A DNA stretch of 64,000 nucleotides from Candidatus Geothrix odensensis (GTDB lineage: Bacteria > Acidobacteriota > Holophagae > Holophagales > Holophagaceae), in the NCBI GenBank assembly GCA_016714685.1, contig JADKCH010000033.1, positions 62,001 to 126,000 of the forward strand. The letters run 5' to 3'. The position numbers were made by a program, and so were the translations under genes. The notes beneath the pieces were generated by a model. It searched no databases and had not been told where the DNA came from. It saw only the letters and a program-made list of their open reading frames with translations. Shown here piece after piece: positions 9,558-20,436 of the stretch; the first letter of the stretch is position 1; each line of letters opens with the position of its first letter.

Positions 9558-10048
9558 TCGACGCCGCCTTCCTGACCCAGTCGCCCCTGTTCAGGAACCT
9601 GGACGAGACGGAGCGCGCCCAGATCCTCATCATCGGACAGCGGCGGACCTGCAAGGCTGGCGAGATCCTCTTCCGGGAGGGCGATGCCGGGGATGGCCTC
9701 TACGTGGTGGTGCGTGGCTCCGTGCGGATCTCCAAGCAGGGCGCCACAGGCGAGGAAGCCCTGGCGGTCCTGGAATCCCCGGCCTTTTTCGGCGAGATGG
9801 CCCTCATCGACCTCTCCGCCCGGGCCGCGGACGCCATCGTCAACGAGGACTCCGAGCTGTTCTTCATCCCGCTCCAGGACCTCCGGTCCCTCATCGAAGT
9901 CCAGCACCGCATCGCCCTGAAGATCCTCTTTGCCCTCTGCGAAGTGCTGGCCCAGCGGCTGCGGGAGACCAACGAGCGCTACATGAACATCTTCACCATT
10001 GCCCAGTGGGGGGGCGCCAATCCTGACGGTCCCATCCCCGTACCTTGA
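9554..10048 (+). CDS. Cyclic nucleotide-binding domain protein without DNA-binding domain
   Basis: 164 residues from TTG 9554, which overlaps the ribB stop. It is a single CNB domain: FRNLDETERAQILIIGQ, then AGEILFREGDAGDGLYVVVRGSVRI and the phosphate-binding cassette FFGEMALIDLSARAADAIV, followed by a C-helix. The usual Arg of a cAMP-binding cassette is present in SARAAD. There is no helix-turn-helix, so it is unlikely to act as a Crp-type regulator on its own; it may bind a partner or a non-cyclic ligand. It sits between a riboflavin gene and thioredoxin. Confidence 0.85.
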   Translation: MIDAAFLTQSPLFRNLDETERAQILIIGQRRTCKAGEILFREGDAGDGLYVVVRGSVRISKQGATGEEALAVLESPAFFGEMALIDLSARAADAIVNEDSELFFIPLQDLRSLIEVQHRIALKILFALCEVLAQRLRETNERYMNIFTIAQWGGANPDGPIPVP

Positions 10049-10071
10049 CCACGAACTTGAAAGGAGTTCCC

Positions 10072-10392
10072 ATGTCCGACCTCGTAGCCCACATCACCGA
10101 CGCCGAGTTCCCGCAGGCCGTCGCCCAGGGCGTCACCCTCGTGGATTTCTGGGCCCCCTGGTGCGGCCCCTGCAAGATGATCGCCCCCGTCCTCGACGAG
10201 CTGGCCGCCGAGATGACCGGCAAGGCCAAGTTCGTGAAGATGAACGTGGACGAGAATCCCCAGGTGGCCGGCCAGTTCGGCATCATGAGCATCCCCACGC
10301 TCATCGTCTTCAAGGACGGCAAGCCCGTGAACAAGCTCATCGGCGGCCAGCCCAAGCCCCAGCTGAAGGCCTTCGTGGAGGGGGCCTTCTAG
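10072..10392 (+). CDS. trxA: Thioredoxin
   Basis: 106-residue cytoplasmic disulfide reductase. The redox motif WCGPC is at 30-34, with cis-Pro in SIPTLIVF and the C-terminal GGQPKPQLKAFVE. ATG 10072 is preceded by AAGGAG at spacing 6, which decides it over the upstream in-frame start at 10045. It is 23 bp after the CNB gene and is followed at once by a strong terminator. Confidence 0.97.
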   Translation: MSDLVAHITDAEFPQAVAQGVTLVDFWAPWCGPCKMIAPVLDELAAEMTGKAKFVKMNVDENPQVAGQFGIMSIPTLIVFKDGKPVNKLIGGQPKPQLKAFVEGAF

Positions 10393-10410
10393 GTCCATCA
10401 CTTCGGATGG

Positions 10411-10439
10411 AAAAGCGCCGGGCCCGATCCGGCGCTTTT
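10411..10439. terminator. Bidirectional intrinsic terminator after trxA
   Basis: An 11-bp perfect stem (AAAAGCGCCGG / CCGGCGCTTTT) with a 7-nt loop. The A/T ends give a U-tract on either strand. It lies between convergent genes: trxA (+) ends at 10392 and the next gene (-) ends at 10441. Confidence 0.9.
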
Positions 10440-10440
10440 C

Positions 10441-11217
10441 CTATGCCTTCCGTCCCGGCTTGAGCGGGATGCCCATGCGCCGGAAGTCGTCGGCGACGTC
10501 CACCAGGCAGGAAGGACAGATGCTGTGGCTGAACTTGGCCTCGGACCGCTCGCGGACATAGGCCTCCACCTGCTGCCAGAAGCCGGCATCGTCCCGCACC
10601 CGCTTGCAGTGGGCGCAGATGGGGATGAGGCCGCGGAGGGTGCGGATGTTCGCCAGGGAGGCTCGCAGCTCCCGCACGAGCCGGGTCCGCTGCCGGAGGA
10701 TGACCCGGTCCTTTTCCCGCAGCTGTGACAAGGCTCCGATCAGGCGGTTGAGGTACCGCCAGATCACGGCGCTGAGCAGGGTGCTGGAAAGGACGATGAA
10801 GGTGTTGCCCGGCACCAGTCCGGGATCCACCCAGTGGGCCAGGGAGGCCAGGGCCAGGCCGACGCACAGGCACTGGGCGAGCGCGAAGCGCCAGGCCGAG
10901 CGGAGCGCCACCCCGGCTACCACCTGGACCATGACGAAGTTGACGAGCTGCACTTCCCCGGGCAGCCAGGCCATGAGGAACACGTTGTTGCCGAGGGCGA
11001 AGCCCAGGAGCAGGAGGCCGAAGTTCTCAAGGCCGCCCAACCGCGGCACCAGCCGGTGGATCATGAGCCCGGCGCCGTAGAACAGGACCAGGGCCACCAG
11101 CGATTCCAGGGCGAGGGCGCGCCTCAGGAAGTCCGGCCGCGAGTAGAACAGGCGGAAGACCGTCAGCAGGACGAAGTAGTGGCCCAGCCAGAGGCAGACG
11201 TTTCGATGCGCCCGCAT
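10441..11217 (-). CDS. Six-TM membrane protein with coiled coil and C-terminal CxxC...CxxC module
   Basis: 258 residues from ATG 11217. Six hydrophobic segments (within residues 1-165) are followed by a basic helix likely to be a coiled coil (REKDRVILRQRTRLVRELRASLANIRTL). The C-terminal module has ICAHCKRVRDD, FWQQVEAYV and FSHSICPSCL. This CxxC/CxxC module is familiar from C-terminal ends of PAS- and receiver-domain proteins in Deltaproteobacteria, where its role is unclear; it may bind zinc. No kinase domain is seen. The upstream neighbour is a response regulator-ATPase 178 bp away on the same strand, so a signalling role is plausible. Confidence 0.7.
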   Translation of the reverse strand: MRAHRNVCLWLGHYFVLLTVFRLFYSRPDFLRRALALESLVALVLFYGAGLMIHRLVPRLGGLENFGLLLLGFALGNNVFLMAWLPGEVQLVNFVMVQVVAGVALRSAWRFALAQCLCVGLALASLAHWVDPGLVPGNTFIVLSSTLLSAVIWRYLNRLIGALSQLREKDRVILRQRTRLVRELRASLANIRTLRGLIPICAHCKRVRDDAGFWQQVEAYVRERSEAKFSHSICPSCLVDVADDFRRMGIPLKPGRKA

Positions 11218-11395
11218 GGATTGGGCCTCCACGGTCTCAGTGGTCCGACCCGGCACCCCGGAAGCGTCCTCGTCGGCATGGGTCCCCCACGGGGAATCCA
11301 GCGGGTGCTCAGAATCTGGCCGAGAATTCACAAGACCATCCTTGCAGCACCTATCGGGGCGGCCTGGGGAGGTCTTGAATCTGCCGACCGGGCGG

Positions 11396-12307
11396 CTATT
11401 TCCGTCGAAGGACCAGGCGGATCTGGTTGCCCTTTTCATTGAAGTGCACTTCGTCCATCACCAGCAGGATGAGTGGCAGGCCGCGCCCGCAGTGGGGCAC
11501 CATGTCGGAATCCCCGGTCATGGGCGAGATGCGGCTGGCGTCGAAGCCCTTGCCCTCGTCGCTGATCTCCAGCTCGAAGCGCTCGGTGTCCATGGCCAGC
11601 CGCACCTCGATGAGGCGGCCCGCGTACTCTGGATCGGCCATCCGCTTCTGGCGCAGCCTGCCGTAGGGATCCTCCTCGGCGAAGAGATCCCCCTTGAGGC
11701 TCGACTCCAGCTCGAGGTTCCCGTGCTCCAGCGAATTCACCAGGGCCTCGTGGAAGGCCATGGCGATGACGTCCAGGTTGCTCAGGGAGGCGAAGCCCAT
11801 GGGCACGAGCCGGTCCGTCAGGTGGCGCACGAGGGTGGGCACGTCGAGTTCGTCGGAGCGGAAGAGGAAGTGGCGCCGCTCGTTCACCAGGCCCCGCAGG
11901 CCGTCATCGGCCAGCCGGAAGTCCCGGTGCAGGTCCACCAGGTGGAAGACGCTCTGGATCATCTCGCGGATGGCGATGGGCTTCATGAAGAGGTTCGCCG
12001 CGCCCATGCGCATGGCGCGGATGGCGTAGTCCACCGAGGCCTGGCCGGTCATGAGCACCACGGGCAGGCGCGGCTGCATGGCCTTGACCTTGTGGATCAC
12101 GTCGAAGCCGTCCAGTCCCTCCATGTTGATGTCGGTGATGACGAGGTCGAACTCCGGGGCCGAGGGATTCTGCATGAGGTCCAGCGCCTCGGCGGCGTTC
12201 GGATAGGCATGCACCTCCATCCCGTAGTGGGCGAGGGCCGAGTGCACCATGTCCAGCACGGCCGGGTCATCGTCGATCAGCAGGATGTGCGCGGCCCTTC
12301 GATTCAT
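11396..12307 (-). CDS. Response regulator fused to an anti-sigma-type HATPase domain
   Basis: 303 residues from ATG 12307. Residues 1-125 are a complete receiver: acidic pocket Asp12/Asp13, phospho-acceptor Asp59 in LVITDINM, Thr87 and Lys109. The C-terminal part is a GHKL ATPase of the RsbW/SpoIIAB type: N-box AFHEALVNSLEHGN, G1 box ISDEGKGFD and a final GRGLPLILLVMDEVHF. It has no phosphorylatable His region, so it probably acts as a Ser/Thr kinase or anti-sigma factor switched by phosphorylation. No anti-anti-sigma or sigma gene is adjacent. waaA is 22 bp upstream. Confidence 0.9.
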   Translation of the reverse strand: MNRRAAHILLIDDDPAVLDMVHSALAHYGMEVHAYPNAAEALDLMQNPSAPEFDLVITDINMEGLDGFDVIHKVKAMQPRLPVVLMTGQASVDYAIRAMRMGAANLFMKPIAIREMIQSVFHLVDLHRDFRLADDGLRGLVNERRHFLFRSDELDVPTLVRHLTDRLVPMGFASLSNLDVIAMAFHEALVNSLEHGNLELESSLKGDLFAEEDPYGRLRQKRMADPEYAGRLIEVRLAMDTERFELEISDEGKGFDASRISPMTGDSDMVPHCGRGLPLILLVMDEVHFNEKGNQIRLVLRRK

Positions 12308-12329
12308 GACGGCTCCGTATGGGCAGATT

Positions 12330-13580
12330 CTATCCAACCGGCGGCAGATGGGGCGCGATCAGGGCCCAGGTCCGATCAAGCGCCCCCCTGAGCGACTCCG
12401 GGAGGGGCTGCGCCGGCCGTGGGCGAAGGGGTGAATCCGCCAGCCGCGCCCGCACCTCGCGCTCGAGGTCCACCGCCTCGACCACCTGGAGGCGGCCCGC
12501 CTCCCGCAGGGGCGGCACCAGGTCCGCAAAGTTGGCGAAGCCGGGACCGATCAGGGTCGGAACGCCCGCCTGCACCGGCTCGAGTGGATTGTGCCCCCCG
12601 GGATGGCCCCAGCCCCCAGCCACCAGCGCGAGGGTCCCCTCGGCGTAGGCCGAGGCGAGATCGCCCAGCGTGTCGAGGAGGAGGACCCCGGTCCCGCGCC
12701 AGGCGTCCTCGTCGGGCCACGAGCGGGAGGCGCGGCGGTGGGGCAGCCCCTGCGCCGCCAGCTCTGCGGCCACAGCGTCGAAGCGCCGGGGCTGCCGGGG
12801 CGCCAGGATGAGGCGGAGGCCCGGCACCTCCGTCCGGACCGTCGACCAGACGCCCAGGATCAGTTCCTCTTCCCCTTCCAGGGTGTTCCCGGCGACCAGC
12901 ACCGGATCGCCCGCCCAGGCGGACCGCAGCGCGGCCCAGTGGTCCGGCAGGGGCCGCGGGGGCGGCAGGTCCGCCTTGAGGTTGCCTCCCAGCGCAACCA
13001 CGGGGGCGCCCAGGCGCCGGAAGGCCTCGGCGCTCTCCGGGTCCCGGGCCGCCACCAGGGTGAGCCGGCCAGCCGCCCGCCGCAGCCAGGGCCCGCCGCG
13101 CTGGAGGGATTTCTCCGTCAACCGCCCATTCACCACCAGCCGGGGAATACCGCGACGGGCGAGGGCCTCGATCAGGCCGGGCCAGAGCTCCGTCTCCAGG
13201 GCGATGAAGGCACCTGGGGCCTGGCGGAGGAACGGCTCCAGGCCCGCGGGATCATCGAGGGGAAAGGCGCCGCCGCTGACCCGCCCCGTGCCGGCATCCC
13301 AGGCGGGCAGCCGCCGGGCCAGCAGGTCGAGGCCGGCAGGTGTGCCGGTGCTCACGTGGACGCGCTGCCCCGTCGCGCGGAGGCGGCCGATCAGCCCGTC
13401 CGCCAGCAGCAGCTCCCCCACGCTCACCGCGTGCAGCCAGATCCAACCAGGTGCGGCCTGCTCTGGCGCCTCGGCCTGCAGACGGACCCTCCAGCCGGCG
13501 GGCACGCCCTTGGCGCAGGCCCGGGCGATGGCACCGACCAGGGAGACGGTCAGGCGGTAGCTGAAATCGAGGGTATCCAC
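12330..13580 (-). CDS. waaA: 3-deoxy-D-manno-octulosonic acid (Kdo) transferase
   Basis: Inner-membrane glycosyltransferase that adds Kdo to lipid A precursor, so the organism makes lipopolysaccharide. 416 residues from GTG 13580. Seen: N-terminal membrane anchor (YRLTVSLVGAIARA), the catalytic motif HAVSVGE (50-56, Glu56 as base), GGNLKADL, and the CMP-Kdo-binding HNPLEP motif near residue 330 in GHPGGHNPLEPVQAG. Length fits the family. No lipid A genes adjoin it. Confidence 0.95.
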   Translation of the reverse strand: MDTLDFSYRLTVSLVGAIARACAKGVPAGWRVRLQAEAPEQAAPGWIWLHAVSVGELLLADGLIGRLRATGQRVHVSTGTPAGLDLLARRLPAWDAGTGRVSGGAFPLDDPAGLEPFLRQAPGAFIALETELWPGLIEALARRGIPRLVVNGRLTEKSLQRGGPWLRRAAGRLTLVAARDPESAEAFRRLGAPVVALGGNLKADLPPPRPLPDHWAALRSAWAGDPVLVAGNTLEGEEELILGVWSTVRTEVPGLRLILAPRQPRRFDAVAAELAAQGLPHRRASRSWPDEDAWRGTGVLLLDTLGDLASAYAEGTLALVAGGWGHPGGHNPLEPVQAGVPTLIGPGFANFADLVPPLREAGRLQVVEAVDLEREVRARLADSPLRPRPAQPLPESLRGALDRTWALIAPHLPPVG

Positions 13581-13627
13581 GCCTCCACGCTCTCATAAAT
13601 CAACGAGGCCAACAGATCAAAAACAGG

Positions 13628-13755
13628 AACCGCGAAAGGCGCGAAAGGACGCGAAATGAGGATTTGGTTGCCAGGGTTCTCGACTCGGCGTGGGGAAGCG
13701 AGAATGGCTGTTCTCCTTTCGCGCGCCAGGAGGGCGTTTCGCGATTTTCGCGGTT
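13628..13755. repeat. Intergenic palindrome with iterated CGCGAAA arms
   Basis: The arms at 13628-13646 and 13737-13755 are inverted repeats of 19 bp with 2 mismatches (AACCGCGAAA-N2-CGCGAAA). The left arm continues with further GGACGCGAAA units. Inside, TTCTCG (13678-13683) pairs with CGAGAA (13699-13704). It fills the 196-bp gap between the divergent waaA and CobW genes. No gene or family is recognised. Confidence 0.7.
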
Positions 13756-13776
13756 TGCTTGCGGCATCATGGATGG

Positions 13777-14793
13777 ATGGACGGACGCGCCCCCCTGGAC
13801 ATCCTCATCGTCACCGGCCCCCTGGGCGCCGGGAAGACCACGGTCGTGAACCACCTGCTGAAGGCCGAGGTGGCCGCCGGGCGGCGCGTGGCGGTGCTCA
13901 TCAACGAGTTCGGCGCCATCAGCGTGGATGGCGCCCTCGTCGATGCGGAGCGGCCCGAGCTGGCGGGCGTGGAGAACCTGGTGAACGGCTGCGTCTGCTG
14001 CAGCCTCCGTGACGACGTGGTGGCGACGCTCCGGGCCTGGTGCGACCAGCCCGAAGGCCTGCGCCCCGAGCGCGTGGTCCTGGAGACCACCGGACTGGCC
14101 GATCCCACGGACCTGCTGGACCTCGAGCACGAACCCGCGCTGGAGGGGCGCCTGCGCCTGGCGGGCCTGCTCACGGTGATCTCCTGCCTCACGCCCGTCG
14201 ATCACCTGCAGACGAAGCCCCTGCTTCACCGCCAGACGGCCCTGGCCAGCCTCGTCCACCTCAGCAAGGCGGACCTGGATCCCTCGGCGGCCGTGGCCTG
14301 GGAGGGGGAGGTGCGCAGCGCCTTCCGTCACATCCCCCTGGTCCTCACGCGGCACGGCGTGGCCCCGGAAGGCAGCCCGGATCCCTGGCTGGGTGACCTG
14401 CGCCCCCTGCCGGAAGGCTGGGCGGCCTCGGCCCCCACCAGCTTCTCGGAGGCCCGCTCCCTCAGCCTGGCCTGGGATCACCCCGTGGATCCCGCGGCCC
14501 TGGAGGCCCTGCTGCTGGCCCCGCCCACCGTTGGCGAAGTGCTCCGGGCCAAGGGCGTCTGCGCCTTCAGTGGCTGGACCGTCCGCAATGACGGCAGCGA
14601 CCGCTGGGCCTTCCAGCTGGCCGATGGCCGACTGGAGATCTCACCCCTGCCCCTGCGTGCGGACGGCTCCGCGCCTGACTGCATGGCCGTGGTCATTGGC
14701 ACGAACCTGGACCCGGCCCTGTGGAAGCGGGACCTGCGGGACCTCGAGGTGCCGCCCGCGGGCGCCCGCCGGAAGGTCGTTCTGAAGGGCTGA
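13777..14793 (+). CDS. CobW/YjiA-family metal-chaperone GTPase
   Basis: G3E-family P-loop GTPase that delivers a metal such as Zn or Co to target proteins. 338 residues. Walker A is GPLGAGKTT (14-22), the switch region has INEFG, and the family metal-binding motif CxCC is NGCVCC (70-75). The guanine-specificity motif is SKAD (HLSKADLD). A CobW C-terminal domain follows (VLRAKGVCAFSG). ATG 13777 was chosen because the P-loop domain starts just after it; ATGs a few bases upstream (ATGGATGG run) are out of frame or too early. Confidence 0.88.
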   Translation: MDGRAPLDILIVTGPLGAGKTTVVNHLLKAEVAAGRRVAVLINEFGAISVDGALVDAERPELAGVENLVNGCVCCSLRDDVVATLRAWCDQPEGLRPERVVLETTGLADPTDLLDLEHEPALEGRLRLAGLLTVISCLTPVDHLQTKPLLHRQTALASLVHLSKADLDPSAAVAWEGEVRSAFRHIPLVLTRHGVAPEGSPDPWLGDLRPLPEGWAASAPTSFSEARSLSLAWDHPVDPAALEALLLAPPTVGEVLRAKGVCAFSGWTVRNDGSDRWAFQLADGRLEISPLPLRADGSAPDCMAVVIGTNLDPALWKRDLRDLEVPPAGARRKVVLKG

Positions 14794-14868
14794 TCCGGCG
14801 ACAATTGGGACGTTGCTACAGGTTGTGGCCCCTGGCCCCGATAGGCTTGGCATGCTCACGGAAGGGTC

Positions 14869-16188
14869 ATGCTGAAGCGGTTCGGCGCGAAAAAGGACGA
14901 TCTCTTCGACCAGGACCCGATCCAGACGGACGTCCAGCAGATCCTGGCCTACCTCGAGGAGCTCCAGCGGCTGCGGACACTCGCCCACCTCCAGTTGCAC
15001 TCCGACCCGCCCATGTGCCTGGGGACCCGCATCGAGTCGGTGAACGACCAGGAGCTCACGTTTTCCCTGAGCTTCCCCCACCAGGTCCCCAGGATGAAAG
15101 CCGGAGAGGTTGTGGAGTTCCACTTCCCTCTCACGGGGATGAGGTTCCAGGCGGACATCACCTACCTGGACCGGGGCCGCTACATGGAGAGCGTCTTCCG
15201 GATCCCCCGGGCCGTCCATTTCGCGGACCGACGGGGGTCGCGGCGGACTCGCATCGGCTCCCGCGAGAACGCCAGTGTGGCCATCTTCGAAAGCCTCTTC
15301 GATGGCGTGGCAGCCTCCGGACGCCTGCTGAACCTCAGCATGGAGGGCCTATGCCTTCGCATGGAGCGGGCCCTCCAGGTCCAGGGCGGCAAGCGCATCG
15401 CCCCCAGTCCGACCTTGTTCACCGTGGGCCAAAGACTCCAGATCGTGCGGATCCTGAACCTTCCCCACCTGCCCACCATCGAATGTTCAGGCGAGGTCCG
15501 GAGCTGTGTCTCCAGCCAGGATGGGCCGATCCGAATCGGCATCCACCTCGATGGCCTGGAGAGTCGTGACAGCGCCAACCTCCACCGCTTCATGCTGCGG
15601 CGGCTGCCCACCTTGGGCCGGGCCTTCCCGGTGAAGCGGAGGCGCGGCGCCACCGAGGAGGCGCCGGAGGAAGAGGAGGCCGAAGAGGGCAGCCCGGAGC
15701 CCCTCGAGGACCCACTCGCCAGCCTGGTGATGGATGAGGACGACGGCGCGCCCCTGGAGCAGGAGGGGCCGCCCTCCGAGGACCGGCTCATCCGCCTGCG
15801 GAGGCGCAGCCGCCGCTTTCTCATCATCATGCCGGACGACCTCGACCGGAGCATCTTCGCCGCCACCCTGCAGGTGGGCGGCTACAGCTGCTTCTTCGAG
15901 GCCCGGAACCTCGTGCAGGGGCTGGAACTGTCCAAGAAGGGCTCGCTTGACATGATCTTCCTCGATCAGCAGATCGGCCCGTTGACGGGTTTGGAAGTGG
16001 CACAGCGTCTGCGGAAGATGGGGCGCCTGGACGGAGTCCCCATCTGCTTGCTGATGTCGGAGCCCGATGTGCGGGCCCGACTCTCGGCAAAGGCCGCTGG
16101 TGTGAGCCACATCGTGAGTCTGCCTGTGGATTTCGATGGCGAGCTGAGGGAGCTCCTCGACCGCACTTTCGGGCTGATCAAGCAGTAG
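14869..16188 (+). CDS. YcgR/PilZ protein fused to an atypical receiver domain
   Basis: 439 residues from ATG 14869, with GGAAGGGTC just upstream. Residues about 40-115 resemble the YcgR N-domain. Residues 121 to about 245 are PilZ with the c-di-GMP-binding RxxxR (RRGSRR, 121-126) and NLSMEG (155-160), so binding of cyclic di-GMP is likely. A very acidic linker (about 263-305) leads to a C-terminal receiver (about 317-435) with acidic residues in MPDD and phospho-acceptor Asp366 in FLDQQ. The conserved Lys is missing (SHIVSLPVD), so phosphorylation may be altered or lost. Probably links c-di-GMP to a motility or envelope output. Confidence 0.85.
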   Translation: MLKRFGAKKDDLFDQDPIQTDVQQILAYLEELQRLRTLAHLQLHSDPPMCLGTRIESVNDQELTFSLSFPHQVPRMKAGEVVEFHFPLTGMRFQADITYLDRGRYMESVFRIPRAVHFADRRGSRRTRIGSRENASVAIFESLFDGVAASGRLLNLSMEGLCLRMERALQVQGGKRIAPSPTLFTVGQRLQIVRILNLPHLPTIECSGEVRSCVSSQDGPIRIGIHLDGLESRDSANLHRFMLRRLPTLGRAFPVKRRRGATEEAPEEEEAEEGSPEPLEDPLASLVMDEDDGAPLEQEGPPSEDRLIRLRRRSRRFLIIMPDDLDRSIFAATLQVGGYSCFFEARNLVQGLELSKKGSLDMIFLDQQIGPLTGLEVAQRLRKMGRLDGVPICLLMSEPDVRARLSAKAAGVSHIVSLPVDFDGELRELLDRTFGLIKQ

Positions 16189-16245
16189 GCGACGGTCCTT
16201 GGTATGATCGCAGTTCCCGTCGGGGAAGGATCGCAAGGAGCAGGT

Positions 16246-18824
<2,579 letters not shown>

Positions 18825-18825
<1 letters not shown>

Positions 18826-19439
18826 TGCCGCGGCTGCTGCCGAGGCTCGCGCGTCACCTCGCGCCGGCGGCGCTGCTGCTGGGCCTGGCCTGCCAGCCCC
18901 CGGCGGCCCCCCTGGTCTACTGCCCCTGGGAGGAGGGCCTCACCCTCACCTTCGAGGATCCCTCCTGGCCCCAGCCCCAGCGCAGCACCAACCGCCTGCA
19001 GGTGCGGGTGGCCAAGGCCGCCATCGCGCCCGGCCCGCCGGGCCTCATCCAGGTGGACCTCACCAGCCTGCAGGGCCAGCAGCCGATCACCCTCAGGCAG
19101 CAGGAGGGCGGTGTCTCCCTGGTGACCGACCAGGGGCAGGTGCTCTCCGTGATCCTCCCCGCGGGCTTCCCCACCACCGCGGCCTGGACCGACCGGGGCA
19201 TCGAGTTCCGCGTGCTCGGTCGCGCCGCCTGGGAAGGCGCCTCCCTGCTGCCCGCCACCGCCGATCCAGTGGGGATCTGGGTGGAGGCCCGCCCCGCCCA
19301 CGGCCCCCGCCGCCGCACGCTCTACCTGCCCAACCTGGGCGAGGTGGAGTCCCGCGAAGAACGAGGCGGTGCCTGGGTCACCGTCCACCGCCTGGTGGCC
19401 TGCGGCTTCACCTCCCTGCCCGCCATCAAGCGTCCCTGA
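18825..19439 (+). CDS. Predicted lipoprotein of unknown function
   Basis: 204 residues. The N-terminus carries an Arg-rich n-region, a hydrophobic core and the lipobox LGLAC, so it should be lipidated at Cys25. The remainder is beta-rich with no recognised family: FEDPSWPQPQRSTNRLQVRV, VSLVTDQGQVLSVILPAG, WVEARPAHGPRRRTLYLP. ATG 18825 overlaps the tex stop (TGATG). It is 20 bp upstream of lepB, so tex, this gene and lepB probably form one transcript. Confidence 0.7.
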
Positions 19440-19459
19440 TCGCCCTTCCCGGAGCCGCC

Positions 19460-20332
19460 ATGGCCGAATCGACCACTGCCCCCGCCGACCTCGAGATCGC
19501 CCTGCCCCCGGGTGCCGAGAAGGGCATGGTGCGCGACAACCTCGAAGTGATCTGCTTCGCCATGGTGCTGATCCTGTTCTTCAAGGCCTTCGTGGGCCAG
19601 CAGTTCAAGATCCCCTCTGCCTCCATGCGCAACACGCTGATGATCGGCGACCACCTGCTGGCCAACAAGTTCATCTTCGCCACCCCCCAGTGGGACTGGG
19701 AGGAGACTCTCTTCCCCATGCGCGGCGTGAAGCGGGGCGACATCATCGTCTTCCGCTGGCCCCTCGACCGCGACCAGGACTACGTGAAGCGCTGCGTGGC
19801 CACGGCCGGCGACACGGTGGAGATGCGCAACAAGCGGCTCTACGTGAACGGCAGGCAGGTGACGGGCCCCTTCGAGCACATGTTCGGCCGCAGCCCCGAA
19901 GGCCCCACCCCCGGCCCCTGGCCGCCCACCCGGGACGCGGGGGAGGTGGAGCGTCCCGTGGGCCTCTGGCGCCACGCCGATGCCGAGGTGCTGGCCCTCC
20001 ATGAGCGCAACCAGATGCAGTCCATGAACAGCCTCCGCCAGGACGGCTTCAAGGACAACCTGGGCCCCGTCACCGTGCCGCCGGGCCACCTCTTCGCCAT
20101 GGGCGACAACCGCGACAACAGCGAGGACAGCCGCTACTGGGGCTTCCTGCCCGTGGACCACCTGCGCGGCCGCCCCTTCCTGGTCTGGTGGAGCTTCAGG
20201 GAAGGCGACACCGACAACGACAACGGCCGCGTGCCCACGGGCCCCCAGGACGTGGCCGGCGACTTCATCGACACCGCCCGCCATTTCTTCACCCGCACCC
20301 GCTGGGAGCGGACCGGCACCATCCCGGAATAG
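19460..20332 (+). CDS. lepB: Signal peptidase I
   Basis: Membrane serine protease that removes signal peptides from exported proteins. 290 residues with one TM segment (about 29-46). Catalytic Ser55 is in IPSASM and the catalytic Lys110 in DYVKRCVATAGDTV. The C-terminal box MGDNRDNSEDSRYWGFLP is complete. A loop of about 70 residues between box D and box E (about 135-205) is longer than in short LepB forms and resembles other Gram-negative enzymes. Preceded by GGAGCCGCC before ATG 19460. Confidence 0.95.
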   Translation: MAESTTAPADLEIALPPGAEKGMVRDNLEVICFAMVLILFFKAFVGQQFKIPSASMRNTLMIGDHLLANKFIFATPQWDWEETLFPMRGVKRGDIIVFRWPLDRDQDYVKRCVATAGDTVEMRNKRLYVNGRQVTGPFEHMFGRSPEGPTPGPWPPTRDAGEVERPVGLWRHADAEVLALHERNQMQSMNSLRQDGFKDNLGPVTVPPGHLFAMGDNRDNSEDSRYWGFLPVDHLRGRPFLVWWSFREGDTDNDNGRVPTGPQDVAGDFIDTARHFFTRTRWERTGTIPE

Positions 20333-20436
20333 GGGTGGGCTGCTTCCAACCAGTGCCCCAGACGCGAACCCGCCCGGCGGCTTTCCGCAGTGCATCCGTT
20401 TGCATGGGGCTCCTCCCCAGCTTGAGGCGAGTCCGC

